Below, piece after piece: positions 1-8,451 of a stretch of 64,000 nucleotides of DNA. Numbering within the stretch: position 1 is the stretch's first letter; every line of letters starts with the position of its first letter. Origin of the DNA: an uncultured Lachnospiraceae bacterium (GTDB lineage Bacteria; Bacillota; Clostridia; Lachnospirales; Lachnospiraceae); assembly GCA_910588775.1 (NCBI GenBank), contig CAJURH010000013.1, positions 1 through 64,000 of the forward strand, written 5' to 3'. A program made the position numbers and the translations under genes. The notes below the pieces were generated by a model. The model worked only from the letters and a program-made list of their open reading frames with translations, did not search any database and was not told the DNA's origin.

Positions 1-49
1 CTGTTACCGCCGTGAAAGGGCGGTGTCTTAACCACTTGACCATGGAGCC
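1..49 (-). tRNA. tRNA-Glu (UUC), 3' part cut by the window edge
   Basis: Read on the minus strand the tRNA begins GGCTCCATGGTCAAGTGG at position 49, continues through the D-arm (GGTTAAGAC) and an anticodon stem-loop with CTTTCAC in the loop, giving anticodon UUC and so glutamate. The T-arm and 3' end lie left of base 1. A well-formed promoter sits just upstream at 70-98. Confidence 0.93.
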
Positions 50-69
50 TTGCCTTAGCGACAAAAATG

Positions 70-98
70 ATTCTAGCACATGTTTCTCTGTTTTGCAA
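70..98 (-). promoter_or_regulatory. sigma-A type promoter of tRNA-Glu
   Basis: Minus strand: TTGCAA (98-93), a 17-base spacer, then TAGAAT (75-70). The -10 box ends 21 bases before the tRNA 5' end, which fits transcription of the tRNA with a short leader. Confidence 0.7.
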
Positions 99-130
99 GC
101 GTTTTTTACAAAAAACCGAATAAAATTTCA

Positions 131-153
131 CCGGGATGGATTCCCCATCCCGG
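131..153 (-). terminator. terminator after the beta-helix gene
   Basis: CCGGGATGG...CCATCCCGG forms a perfect 9-bp stem only a few bases after the stop codon of the minus-strand gene at 157. A T-rich tract (AAATTTTATT) follows on the minus strand. Confidence 0.7.
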
Positions 154-156
154 CGG

Positions 157-1290
157 CTATTTCTTTTTGTTATTCTTGATAGAATTCCCTCTGCAGATAT
201 TCTCTTTGCGCACAATTTTCCCTTTGCACCTGGACACGGTGTTGTTCCGAATATAATTTTTATGGCTTCCCCGCAGGATAATTCCCGCCGTCGCGGAACC
301 ATACGTTCTTCTTCTGTCCCCAGAAAAAGCCGTTATTTTCTTTATATTGTTGTTGGTAACCCGGACTTTCGAACTGGACTCCATGTACACGCCTGCCCGT
401 TGGCCGTTTTCCACTGTATTTTTCTCCACAGTGCAATATTGCCACCATGTGATGAATACAGCCTCCGCTTTCAGATTATTAAAGGAATTGTTCTTGACCG
501 TCACATGCGTGTATGGATTGGCTTCCACAATTTTTTCCTTCTCATTGTGAGATCCCACGCCTCTGGCAACGTTATTGAAACGATTATTCTCAATAATCAC
601 GTTATGACATCCTTTTCCATTATACGGACGCATATTCACCATGGCTTTTTCAGTGGCCACATCCAACTGAATAGCTTCTTTGGGCTGCACGCCGGAATAC
701 CGATGATTTCCCGATATCTTGCACCCTTTGACAGTCAGCCTGTTTATATCCGCCAGCTCGATCAGATGCGCTTTCCGGTTGCATTTAATGGTCATATCCT
801 GGAAAATTAGATTCTTGGTGTGGGCAAAGCGAAAAGGAGCCGTCTCTGGAGAATCATTTACAGACTGGGTTGTGGTATCCCATGTGCCTCCTTCTATTTT
901 GATATTCTCCGTAGCCTTGCCAAACTTCTGGTTGGTCAGAAGAACCATCCTTTTCTTCCCTTTTAATGCGCGGATGGTTGCTCCCTTGGCGTAAATCCAG
1001 GTGTTGCTGGGAACATTCTGCCCATATCTGGCTGTATACGTTCCTGGCGGAATCACGATTTTGTACTGGGTCGTCTTGCTGGCTTTTTTGGCCGCCTCCT
1101 CCAAATGAGCCGCCATGCTGGTGGAAAACTTATCTCTCGTCGAGACGTCCACTGTTCTTACGACGACTTTCTTATATGTAGGCAGTTTTGCTCCCGTAGC
1201 TTTGCTCCCTGCAGGCGCGCCCCATGCGCATACCGGCGCAGCCAACATGAGGATGGCTCCCGCCAGCAAAAAAAGTTTTAATTTTTTCAT
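157..1290 (-). CDS. secreted right-handed parallel beta-helix protein
   Basis: A 377-residue exported protein. Residues 1-24 form a signal peptide (basic start, then LFLLAGAILMLAAP). From about residue 130 to the end there are short Asn-rich turns such as ENNRFNNV, VKNNSFNNL, VEKNTVENG, VTNNNIKKI and IRNNTVSRC, spaced roughly 23-25 residues apart, the mark of a right-handed parallel beta-helix (NosD or pectate-lyase-like fold). Family members often bind or cleave polysaccharides, but no lyase catalytic set was recognised, so the activity is unknown. The ATG at 1290 has the site GAGGGAGGG. The gene is alone, with its own terminator. Confidence 0.8.
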   Translation of the reverse strand: MKKLKLFLLAGAILMLAAPVCAWGAPAGSKATGAKLPTYKKVVVRTVDVSTRDKFSTSMAAHLEEAAKKASKTTQYKIVIPPGTYTARYGQNVPSNTWIYAKGATIRALKGKKRMVLLTNQKFGKATENIKIEGGTWDTTTQSVNDSPETAPFRFAHTKNLIFQDMTIKCNRKAHLIELADINRLTVKGCKISGNHRYSGVQPKEAIQLDVATEKAMVNMRPYNGKGCHNVIIENNRFNNVARGVGSHNEKEKIVEANPYTHVTVKNNSFNNLKAEAVFITWWQYCTVEKNTVENGQRAGVYMESSSKVRVTNNNIKKITAFSGDRRRTYGSATAGIILRGSHKNYIRNNTVSRCKGKIVRKENICRGNSIKNNKKK

Positions 1291-1333
1291 ATTCCCTCCC
1301 TCGTTTTATATTTTTTTACGTAAATACTAAAGT

Positions 1334-1342
1334 ATTATACCA
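1334..1342 (-). promoter_or_regulatory. extended -10 promoter element of the beta-helix gene
   Basis: The minus strand reads TGGTATAAT, an extended -10 box (TG, one base, TATAAT) about 45 bases upstream of the start codon at 1290. No convincing -35 box is seen, which is common for extended -10 promoters. Confidence 0.4.
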
Positions 1343-1398
1343 TAAATCTTACACTGTGAATACTATATATTCTTTCCAGCCAACATAACTGCAACTGC

Positions 1399-1427
1399 AA
1401 ACAGCGGAGATGGCATCTCCGCTGTTT
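1399..1427 (-). terminator. terminator after the rubrerythrin gene
   Basis: A nearly perfect 29-base palindrome (AAACAGCGGAGAT arm against ATCTCCGCTGTTT) lies 12 bases after the rubrerythrin stop. The T run is short, so it could end transcription in either direction. Confidence 0.6.
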
Positions 1428-1438
1428 ACGCCTATATT

Positions 1439-2038
1439 TCAAGCCATGCCGCCTGGAAGCAGATCCAGCCGGATAAAATATCCCTGGTCGTGTTGACATA
1501 CCGGACACGCTTTTGGCGCTTCCGTTCCCCGATGCACATACCCGCATTTCAAACACATCCAGCCTGTCTCCACATCCGACACAAATAATTTTCCCTCTTC
1601 CAAAAGCTGGGCCATACGGCCAAACCGATCGCCGTGAACTTTCTCAATCTGGGCAATGCCCCGAAACGAAGCCGCCACCCGGTCAAACCCTTCCGACGCC
1701 GCCACTTCCCCAAAATGATGGTACACATCGTCGTGCTCTTCATACTCATTGTGCTGCGCCGCCCGCAAAAGCTTGTTCACATCCTTATAATTATCCACCG
1801 GATATCCGGCGTCGATCACAATGGTGTTCCCGTTTAATTCCTGTAAATGATTATAAAATATTTTTGCATGCTGCTGTTCCTGAATCGCTGTAAATCGAAA
1901 AATCTGTTCAATCACATGCAGATGCTCTTTTTTGGCAAAGTCCGCACTGAACACATACCTATTCCTGGCCTGGCTCTCCCCCGCAAACGCCCGCATCAAA
2001 TTCACCTTTGTCTCGCTATCACAAAATTTTACCGACAT
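1439..2038 (-). CDS. rubrerythrin
   Basis: A 199-residue rubrerythrin, a cytoplasmic non-haem diiron peroxidase that removes hydrogen peroxide in anaerobes. The four-helix ferritin-like part shows the expected ligands: Glu21 in AGESQARNRY, the QEQQHA helix, the NEYEEHDDVY helix and IEKVHGDRF. The C-terminal rubredoxin-like knuckle has CLKC (about 162-165) and CPVC (about 178-181) for a mononuclear iron. The ATG at 2038 follows AAAGGAG. The gene stands alone between a beta-helix gene and a MATE exporter, each with separate signals, so it is probably monocistronic. Confidence 0.95.
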   Translation of the reverse strand: MSVKFCDSETKVNLMRAFAGESQARNRYVFSADFAKKEHLHVIEQIFRFTAIQEQQHAKIFYNHLQELNGNTIVIDAGYPVDNYKDVNKLLRAAQHNEYEEHDDVYHHFGEVAASEGFDRVAASFRGIAQIEKVHGDRFGRMAQLLEEGKLFVSDVETGWMCLKCGYVHRGTEAPKACPVCQHDQGYFIRLDLLPGGMA

Positions 2039-2115
2039 ACTGATCTCCTTTTTCTAAAATTTTTATAAGTATGCCCGCCTTTTCCATTTTATTATGCATT
2101 TATCCATAGAAATAT

Positions 2116-3504
2116 TTATATCATCGCTGTGTTTTCAGTGCGGGGCATCCGCCTGAATTCCCTCCACACCATATATATGGCCAAAATGCCAGAAGCTCCG
2201 TCCGCCACAGGGCCTGCGTAAATTACGCCGTCAATTCCCATAAGCATGGGAAAAAGAAGCAGCAGCGGAATCAGAAAAATCAACTGCCTGGTCATAGACA
2301 GCAGAATGCCCCGGGTGGATTTTCCAATAGAGGTAAAAAAGTTGGCCGTCAAAGGCTGTAGACCGTTTAAAAAAGTGCAGAACATAAATATGCGAAAATA
2401 TTGTATGGAGAATTGATAATACAACTCATCTCCCGTGCCAAATAAGCTGGTAATCTGTCGGGGAAATATCTGAAATCCCAAAAACGCCACAATCGCGACG
2501 ACCGTGGCCAGCGCACCCGCATAACGATAAGCCACACGCACCCGGTTATATTTTTCCGCTCCATAATTAAATCCGAAAATCGGTTGTGTGCCCTGGGATA
2601 TGCCGATGACGATGGCCATAAACACCATGTTGACTTTCGTGACAATCCCCACAACCGCCAAGGGAATGTCACTGCCATATACAGAGTTTTCCCCGTAATA
2701 GCGCAATATATTGTTCATCACAATCTGCGTCACCATCATGGCCAGTTGGTTAAAACAACTGGCAGCCCCCAAGGCGGCAATGGCCCGCAAATGCCTTCCG
2801 GACGGCAGGAAATCCCGCAGACGCAGGTCAACCGTCTTAAACCGGGGCAGATAACAGAAGACCATAATGGAAGACAAAATCTGGCCGATGACCGTGGCCC
2901 AGGCGGCGCCTGCAATGCCCAAGTGGAATTTGAAAATAAACAATGGGTCTAACACTGTATTCACCACCGCTCCGCTGACCATGGCCATCATAGAATACGT
3001 AGGGCTGCCGTCCGCCCGTATCAGATGATTGGCGCCTATGGTCAGGATGTAAAAGGGCATACCAAGGGAAGTGACGCCCACATAAGTGATGGCATAATCC
3101 ATCACATCCGGGGTAGCGCCGAAGGCCACAATCATCGGCTTTAGAAACAGACGGACCAAGAGACAGATTCCCACACCCGCAATCAGCAAAACCCCAAAAG
3201 CCGTTCCTGCGATCTTCCTGGCCTTCTCCCTGTTGCCCCGCCCCATCTCCAAATTGAAATTGGAAGCGCCTCCAATCCCCAACAGAAGACCCAGTGACGT
3301 GGCCAAGGTAGTCAGCGGAAACGCCACATTGGTAGCCGCGTTTCCATACATCCCCACACCTTGTCCGATGAAAATCTGATCCACAATATTGTATAACGCG
3401 CTGACCAGCATACTGATGATAGCCGGAACCGCGAATTTCGGCAGCAATTTGCCAATGGGTTTGGTCCCCAATGGATTTTCCCTGTTTTTTGCTACTTGTT
3501 CCAT
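2116..3504 (-). CDS. MATE family multidrug/cation efflux transporter
   Basis: A 462-residue integral membrane protein with about twelve hydrophobic helices and the MATE pattern: the N-terminal GKLLPKFAVPAIISMLVSAL segment, VDQIFIGQGVG after helix 1, and a repeated second half (HLRAIAALGAASCFNQLAMM, GTQPIFGFNYGA). MATE proteins export drugs or metabolites in exchange for sodium or protons. The open frame extends 23 codons further upstream, but the ATG at 3504 is preceded by GAGGGAGGGAATT and is preferred. The substrate cannot be read from the sequence. No linked regulator is present. Confidence 0.9.
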   Translation of the reverse strand: MEQVAKNRENPLGTKPIGKLLPKFAVPAIISMLVSALYNIVDQIFIGQGVGMYGNAATNVAFPLTTLATSLGLLLGIGGASNFNLEMGRGNREKARKIAGTAFGVLLIAGVGICLLVRLFLKPMIVAFGATPDVMDYAITYVGVTSLGMPFYILTIGANHLIRADGSPTYSMMAMVSGAVVNTVLDPLFIFKFHLGIAGAAWATVIGQILSSIMVFCYLPRFKTVDLRLRDFLPSGRHLRAIAALGAASCFNQLAMMVTQIVMNNILRYYGENSVYGSDIPLAVVGIVTKVNMVFMAIVIGISQGTQPIFGFNYGAEKYNRVRVAYRYAGALATVVAIVAFLGFQIFPRQITSLFGTGDELYYQFSIQYFRIFMFCTFLNGLQPLTANFFTSIGKSTRGILLSMTRQLIFLIPLLLLFPMLMGIDGVIYAGPVADGASGILAIYMVWREFRRMPRTENTAMI

Positions 3505-3578
3505 AATTCCCTCCCTCTTATACAGCGTAATAGGCAGTTTTACAATCGCCTGACACAATGCATAATTGTACACGCCTT

Positions 3579-3622
3579 AAAAGGCTGCCCTGAAAACCAG
3601 CACTTTTCAAGGCAACCTTTTT
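3579..3622 (-). terminator. terminator after the coiled-coil NlpC/P60 gene
   Basis: On the minus strand AAAAGGTTGCCTTGAAAA pairs with TTTTCAGGGCAGCCTTTT (two G-T pairs) around a 6-8 base loop, beginning 9 bases after the stop codon. The arm ends in a T run. It is nearly symmetrical. Confidence 0.75.
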
Positions 3623-3630
3623 ATACAAAA

Positions 3631-5172
3631 TTAAATAACTCTTCTCACATCTAATATGGTCCGGTAAGCCGCATTGTCGCTTACCTTAATGCCGCCCGCA
3701 GGATACGGCGCGCTGTTGGAAGCATGCACAATCTGGCCATTTCCCATATAAATCGCAATATGGCTTCCATAACAAATCAAATCCCCTGGCTGCGCCTGTG
3801 AATAGGGAACGCTCACGCCATTGGCCTGCTGGGCCTCCGACGTACGATTCAACGCCACTCCAAAATGCGCATATACGCTCTGCACAAATCCTGAACAATC
3901 CGCGCCATTGACTGGGTCCGTTCCGCCCCATACATATGGATTTCCCACAAACTGCAAGGCATAATTCACAACGTCCTGACCTGCGCCGCTTCCTGTGGAG
4001 GCAACGGGGTCCGTTGCGCCTTCACCGGTGACTCCTGTGCCGGAAGAATCCTGGTCAATCACGTTTCCGTATTCGTCCGTTTGCACATCCCCCGTCCCAT
4101 TGTTTGTCGCCGTATCCGTATCAGAGGTTATGTCTGTATCCCCGGTCGTCCCGTCATCCGTCTGTGTATTCTCTATGGCATCCTCCCCGGTTAAGCTGTC
4201 TTGCCCGGTAGAATCCTCTAGGGTATCTTCCGCTATATCCGCATCCGCCATGTTGGCGTCTTCATCTTCTGTCTCAGACTCTTCTTCTGACTGGGCCGCC
4301 TGGGTTTCCTGCGCTGCGCGCTCCGCCTGTCTTCTGGCTTCTTCTTCCGCCTCCTGGGCGATTCTGGCCTCTTCCGCCCTTCTGGCCGCTTCTTCCGCTT
4401 CCGCAGCCGCCTGTGCCTGTCTCCTGGCCTCTTCCTCCGCCGCCAGACGCTCCGCCTCTAAACGGGCAATTTCCTGCGTCTGCTGCTGAAGCAGGGACGC
4501 ATATTGTTCTGCCTGGGACTGCGCTGTGGCGATCTGTGACTCATAATCTTCCGAAGCCGCTCTCTTGTCCGCCAACTGACTTTCCAACGACGCCTGCTGG
4601 GCTTCTTGCTGGGTCTTCATATCTACAAGCTCAGCCTTTTCCGCCTCCAGCTGCACCCCTAACTCTTTAACCCCTTTGACCGTATCCTCAAACTTCTGCA
4701 AGTTCTCACGGTCATACTCATACATCTTCTGGGTATATTCCGCTTTATTTAACAAATCCGAAAGATTTTTGGACTCCAGCAGCATCTGGAACCACGCGGA
4801 GTCCCCCCCTTTTTCATAAAGAAACTGTATCCGCTTCTTCATGGCCTCGTACTGCTCGTCTTTCTTTTCTTCGGCCTTTTTCAAATCCGTCTTAGTATCC
4901 TTAATGGCTGTCTCTTTATCGGAAATGTCTTTCTTCAGCACATTCACCGCCACCATGACATTTACCAATTCCTGGTCCAGTTCATTTATCTCTGCGCTCA
5001 AAGCTTCTTTCTGCGCCTCCAGGCTGTCAATCGTGGCATAAGCCTCATTTAGGCTATTATTCGTCGCTTCCTGCTCTACGCGAAGCTGTTCTTCCTTTGT
5101 TGCCGCAACATTCACAACCTGCGAAAAAGTAATAACCAATGCTAAAATACAACACACAAGTCTTTTTTTCAT
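3631..5172 (-). CDS. exported coiled-coil NlpC/P60 peptidoglycan hydrolase (CwlO/PcsB type)
   Basis: A 513-residue cell-wall endopeptidase. Residues 1-25 are a signal peptide. About 26-285 is a long Glu/Ala/Lys/Gln-rich coiled coil, as in CwlO and PcsB, where it holds the enzyme inactive until FtsEX docks. About 285-395 is an acidic Thr/Ser/Asp-rich linker. The last 115 residues are an NlpC/P60 domain with catalytic Cys in ADCSGFVQ, His in GSHIAIYMG and a further His in QIVHASN. Such enzymes usually cut between D-Glu and the diamino acid of stem peptides. No ftsEX genes are linked here. The ATG at 5172 is followed at once by a basic signal-peptide start. Confidence 0.92.
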   Translation of the reverse strand: MKKRLVCCILALVITFSQVVNVAATKEEQLRVEQEATNNSLNEAYATIDSLEAQKEALSAEINELDQELVNVMVAVNVLKKDISDKETAIKDTKTDLKKAEEKKDEQYEAMKKRIQFLYEKGGDSAWFQMLLESKNLSDLLNKAEYTQKMYEYDRENLQKFEDTVKGVKELGVQLEAEKAELVDMKTQQEAQQASLESQLADKRAASEDYESQIATAQSQAEQYASLLQQQTQEIARLEAERLAAEEEARRQAQAAAEAEEAARRAEEARIAQEAEEEARRQAERAAQETQAAQSEEESETEDEDANMADADIAEDTLEDSTGQDSLTGEDAIENTQTDDGTTGDTDITSDTDTATNNGTGDVQTDEYGNVIDQDSSGTGVTGEGATDPVASTGSGAGQDVVNYALQFVGNPYVWGGTDPVNGADCSGFVQSVYAHFGVALNRTSEAQQANGVSVPYSQAQPGDLICYGSHIAIYMGNGQIVHASNSAPYPAGGIKVSDNAAYRTILDVRRVI

Positions 5173-5248
5173 GATTCATCAACCCTTCGTTCCTTACTAA
5201 AACTCCCCTAATCGTTCAGCCATGCAGGCTTTCCTTAACTTCTTTTCC

Positions 5249-5277
5249 ATAATAGCACAGTTTCGCTGGCGTTTCAA
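5249..5277 (-). promoter_or_regulatory. sigma-A type promoter of the NlpC/P60 gene
   Basis: Minus strand TTGAAA (5277-5272), 17-base spacer, TATTAT (5254-5249), 77 bases upstream of the start codon. Just upstream, 5296-5322 contains TGTAAC and TGTTAC hexamers that partly resemble a WalR-type repeat. Confidence 0.6.
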
Positions 5278-5355
5278 GATCTAAAATACAAAAATTCAAT
5301 ATTTTTGTAACATTTTTATAATTTATTCGAAATAACTATTGTTCTGCGCCAAGCC

Positions 5356-5398
5356 AAAAGGAGACGCCTGACTCCCCTTTTCAGACATCTCCTTTTTT
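5356..5398. terminator. terminator-like hairpin after the wall-repeat hydrolase gene
   Basis: AAAAGGAGA...CTGA pairs with TCAG...TCTCCTTTTTT, an interrupted stem lying 10 bases after the stop codon of the minus-strand gene at 5409. The longer T run is on the plus strand, but the placement fits the minus-strand gene. Confidence 0.55.
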
Positions 5399-5408
5399 AA
5401 CGGCCCTA

Positions 5409-6950
5409 TCACTGTGTGCTATTCTTAAACAAATCTTCCAGAATCTGGCCCGCTGTTTTCTGCTTGTATCCATCCGGGTCCGCCAATGTTTTCGTATTCC
5501 ACCGGAGCATATTGCTGGCCCGGATATAAGACGATCCCACGCCACAGGATAAATTAAACTTCTTGGTCAACTGCGGATAATACTGACTCATATATCTTTT
5601 CGCCAAAGCGGCCGCCTCACTGTCCCAGGCGCCGGAAGGCGTCGTGGTTCCATTGATCTGCACGCAGGGCGGCGTGGAATGAACAATCACCAGACTGCCG
5701 TCGGAACACTGTCCCAGGACAATGAATGTATGTCCCGACATGCTGCCCACGTCACCAGCCACAAACTTCCCTTTATAATTGTTCTTGCTCAACTGCGCCT
5801 GGGACTTAAGAGCGCCATAGCCTCTGCCGGCATACACGCTGGCGATGGTGGATGCTTCCGCCACATAACCGCTGCCAACGCCGCTTTTCGACTGCATAAT
5901 CTGGTAAGTGCTCCATCCTACGAATCCAGAGCAATCCAAACCTTTTGCCCGGGTGGTTACGGACAAATCCATGTAATTGGCGTAGTTATAAGAACTGCCT
6001 TTGGAATTATACCAGGTTTTCCACTGGGGGTAAATCCCTATATATGTGGCAGTGGGCTGGGCCCATCCGCCTCCCCATACATACAACGCGCTGCCAACGG
6101 GCTGCAACGCCCCCAACAGATAATTCTTAATGGTATGAGATTCGCCCGGACGTCCAATGGAAGCGTCTGAATCCTTGATTTCATACTCCATCACGCCGTC
6201 AGCGTTAAAGTAATATGTTTTGCCTGAAATCGTCTGCGTGCCCGTCAGCGCCGCGCCTTTGGACGCTTTCTTTTTGGACAGATAATACTTCTTGCCATTA
6301 TAAGAAACCCAGCCTGTTTTCACATAACCTTCGGCTTTAAAATAATACCATTTCCCGCCAATCTTCTTCCAGCCTGTATATGTACCCGTCTGCGTAAAAT
6401 AATATTTCTTGTTATCAATGGTCTTCCACCCGGTAAACAGATTGCCGCTTGAGGTGGCGTAATAATATTTTTTGCCCACCTTAAACATCTTATCGGCATA
6501 CATGACCCCTGTTTTTTTATTCAAATAATATTTGTTTTTTCCACCCGAGGAATTTTTCTCTGATAACCAGCCATAACGCATGGCGCCTGCTGGATTTTTC
6601 TTCTTAAAATAATACCATTTTTTCTTGATTTTCTGCCACCCTGTAACCATCACGCCGTTTTTATCCACGTAATATTTGAAGCCGTCCGTCGCCGATTCAA
6701 CGAACTCTTTCTCCGCCATCACGCCGTTACCAGTTTTCAAATAATAATATTTGTTCTTATAATAAACCCAGTCCCCTTTGACTTTCTTGCCGCTTTTGTA
6801 ATAATACCATTTGTTACTCTTCTTCACCCAGCCGTTCTTAACAGCCGCATGCGTCTCCACTGTGGTGGCTTGTAATGCGCTTCCTGCCGCCAGCAACAAA
6901 ATAAGCATTAATAAACCCAGAATTTTCCCATTTACACGCTTTTGCCCCAT
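5409..6950 (-). CDS. exported protein with wall-binding repeats and a C-terminal NlpC/P60-like hydrolase domain
   Basis: A 513-residue exported protein. Residues 1-36 form a signal peptide. About 37-255 holds seven or eight aromatic, Lys-rich repeats of the choline- or glucan-binding type (GWVKKSNKWYYY, GWQKIKKKWYYF, GWKKIGGKWYYF), which anchor proteins non-covalently to wall polymers. The C-terminal ~250 residues carry YVWGGGW, LDCSGFVGW and SGHTFIVLG, the Cys and His of an NlpC/P60-like peptidase, in a domain longer than the standard 110 residues. It probably cuts peptidoglycan stem peptides at the surface. The promoter at 7052-7080 is a perfect consensus, so strong expression is likely. 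Confidence 0.88.
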   Translation of the reverse strand: MGQKRVNGKILGLLMLILLLAAGSALQATTVETHAAVKNGWVKKSNKWYYYKSGKKVKGDWVYYKNKYYYLKTGNGVMAEKEFVESATDGFKYYVDKNGVMVTGWQKIKKKWYYFKKKNPAGAMRYGWLSEKNSSGGKNKYYLNKKTGVMYADKMFKVGKKYYYATSSGNLFTGWKTIDNKKYYFTQTGTYTGWKKIGGKWYYFKAEGYVKTGWVSYNGKKYYLSKKKASKGAALTGTQTISGKTYYFNADGVMEYEIKDSDASIGRPGESHTIKNYLLGALQPVGSALYVWGGGWAQPTATYIGIYPQWKTWYNSKGSSYNYANYMDLSVTTRAKGLDCSGFVGWSTYQIMQSKSGVGSGYVAEASTIASVYAGRGYGALKSQAQLSKNNYKGKFVAGDVGSMSGHTFIVLGQCSDGSLVIVHSTPPCVQINGTTTPSGAWDSEAAALAKRYMSQYYPQLTKKFNLSCGVGSSYIRASNMLRWNTKTLADPDGYKQKTAGQILEDLFKNSTQ

Positions 6951-7051
6951 CGCTACCGCCCATCCTTTTACGAAATATTACTATTTGTTAAGTTTATCCC
7001 CGGATTAAATAGTTTTCTTTAAATGAATGTTACAAATATATTTCATTTCAT

Positions 7052-7080
7052 ATTATAGCGTGTGAAAAGCAAAATGTCAA
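7052..7080 (-). promoter_or_regulatory. perfect-consensus sigma-A promoter of the wall-repeat hydrolase gene
   Basis: Minus strand TTGACA (7080-7075), 17-base spacer, TATAAT (7057-7052): both boxes match the consensus exactly. The leader to the start codon is about 95 bases. Confidence 0.8.
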
Positions 7081-7139
7081 CAGCTATCCCAATAAAATAT
7101 ACGAAAGAAACCATGCATATTTCTAAATGTTAAAGATTC

Positions 7140-7168
7140 TTGACACTTTATTTTTCTTTCGATATAGT
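7140..7168 (+). promoter_or_regulatory. sigma-A promoter of the GNAT gene
   Basis: Plus strand TTGACA (7140-7145), 17-base spacer, TATAGT (7163-7168), 62 bases before the TTG start at 7231. It diverges from the promoter at 7052-7080. Confidence 0.75.
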
Positions 7169-7230
7169 TATAAAACACTGTTTATAAACGCATATATCTA
7201 AAAACAACATAAATTGAAAGGAGAATCAAA

Positions 7231-7866
7231 TTGATAAAAATACGAAATGAAACAGAAAAAGACTATATGACCGTCGAAGAGATCACGCGAAAAGCATTTT
7301 ACAATCTCTATATGCCAGGATGCGTAGAGCATTATCTGGTCCATATTATGCGCCAGCATGAAGACTTCATCCCCGAACTGGATTATGTAATTGAGCTGGA
7401 CGGCCAGGTAATCGGAAACATCATGTACACACACTCCCGGCTGGTTGATATACATGGAACCGAAAAGAAAATCCTCACATTCGGTCCCGTCTCCATCCTG
7501 CCCAAATACCAGCGAATGGGTTATGGAAAGAAACTGATGGAATATTCATTCGATCAAGCAGCCGCACTTGGCTATGATGTGATCGTCATATTTGGAAGTC
7601 CGGCAAATTACGTAAACCGTGGGTTTAAAAGCTGCAAAAAATATAATATTTCCACAGAAGATGAAAAATACCCAGCGGCCATGATGGCAAAAGAACTTCA
7701 TCCCAATGCATTGGACGGCAGAAAATGGGTCTATTATGACAGTCCGGTAATGGCAGTCACCCAGAAAGACGCGATGCTGTACGATGACACTTTAAAAGAG
7801 ATGAAAAGGGAACACCGACCAAGCCAGGAGGAATTTTATATTATGAGCCATTCTTTTCTTGCGTAA
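7231..7866 (+). CDS. GNAT family N-acetyltransferase
   Basis: A 211-residue acetyl-CoA-dependent acyltransferase. The core GNAT fold is visible at about 1-135: IKIRNETEKDY at the N-terminus, FGPVSILPKYQRMGYGKKLM as motif A with the acetyl-CoA pyrophosphate loop (Q/RxxGxG/A), and the VIVIFGSPANYVNRGF strand-turn. It resembles the predicted acetyltransferase group whose members have an extra C-terminal region; the acceptor is unknown. The start is TTG at 7231, supported by GAAAGGAG eight bases upstream and the beta-strand IKIRNET directly after it. Monocistronic on the plus strand. Confidence 0.85.
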   Translation: MIKIRNETEKDYMTVEEITRKAFYNLYMPGCVEHYLVHIMRQHEDFIPELDYVIELDGQVIGNIMYTHSRLVDIHGTEKKILTFGPVSILPKYQRMGYGKKLMEYSFDQAAALGYDVIVIFGSPANYVNRGFKSCKKYNISTEDEKYPAAMMAKELHPNALDGRKWVYYDSPVMAVTQKDAMLYDDTLKEMKREHRPSQEEFYIMSHSFLA

Positions 7867-7894
7867 ATAACCTGGCTGGGGAGACTCTTATGGA

Positions 7895-8305
7895 CTGCAC
7901 GGGCAAACCATTCCCTCTAAAAAGCCCCATAAGCTCCCTGACCGCCTCCTGATTCAGCCGATAATACACCCTGCCGTCTCTCTTTTCAACCATTACCTAA
8001 TGGGAAAACAGTATTCTCATATGTATGGAGTATCGCTGCCTGATTAAGACTGCGTTCTTCTGCGATCTCAAGATTATACTTACCGCGATCCCTTAATGAG
8101 TATAGAAAGTCATCCATTCCAACAGTGGAAACGCCGTAGCTGCCACTAAATTATCCATCTCTGGCAAAATAGTCTAGTCGACGGCGCTTTTGCAAAAAGC
8201 CTGTCTGTTCTTTCCGTAAATTTCAAAAAGCTCCTGAAACCTTTCAGAGAGGTGATTCATCAAAGTGAGCGGCTCCCGGCCGTCATAGAAGTATCCGACC
8301 GCTGT
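7895..8305 (-). pseudogene. decayed ArsR-family transcriptional regulator
   Basis: The minus strand keeps pieces of one ArsR-type protein in different frames. From about 8305 it reads VGYFYDGREPLTLMNHLSER and then meets an in-frame stop after KSAVD. About 8105 a shifted frame gives GKYNLEIAEERSLNQAAI, the recognition-helix region. At about 7993 another frame gives MVEKRDGRVYYRLNQEAV, the winged-hairpin region. Together these match the N-to-C order of the long clostridial ArsR regulators, so the gene has at least one stop and two frame changes. The rest of 7867-8451 shows no other gene. Confidence 0.7.
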
Positions 8306-8381
8306 GATCTTTAAGATATCCGGTCAGTAATACATAATTGACGCTCTAAAATAAATCATTTCGAAACATATTTATTCAAAT

Positions 8382-8427
8382 AAAAAGCCCCTTTCCGGTC
8401 ATATTTAATGTCCAAAAAGGAGGCTTT
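8382..8427 (-). terminator. terminator after yebC
   Basis: Minus strand AAAGCCTCCTTTTTGG pairs with CCGGAAAGGGGCTTTTT (one bulge), followed by TTTTTATTTG, 25 bases after the yebC stop. Confidence 0.75.
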
Positions 8428-8451
8428 ACACCCATAACTGAAGCGATGTTT

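Noticed and set aside
136..810. A 224-residue open frame on the plus strand
   Set aside because: It lies wholly antisense to the beta-helix gene, has no ribosome site and no recognisable domain; it is a shadow frame.
4413..4670. Proline-rich plus-strand frame opposite the NlpC/P60 gene
   Set aside because: It is the mirror of a Glu/Ala-rich coiled-coil coding region and carries no other signal.
5700..6850. Repeated short motifs that might be a CRISPR or DNA repeat array
   Set aside because: The repetition is at protein level (wall-binding repeats GWxxxxxKWYYY) and the bases differ between copies; spacers are absent.
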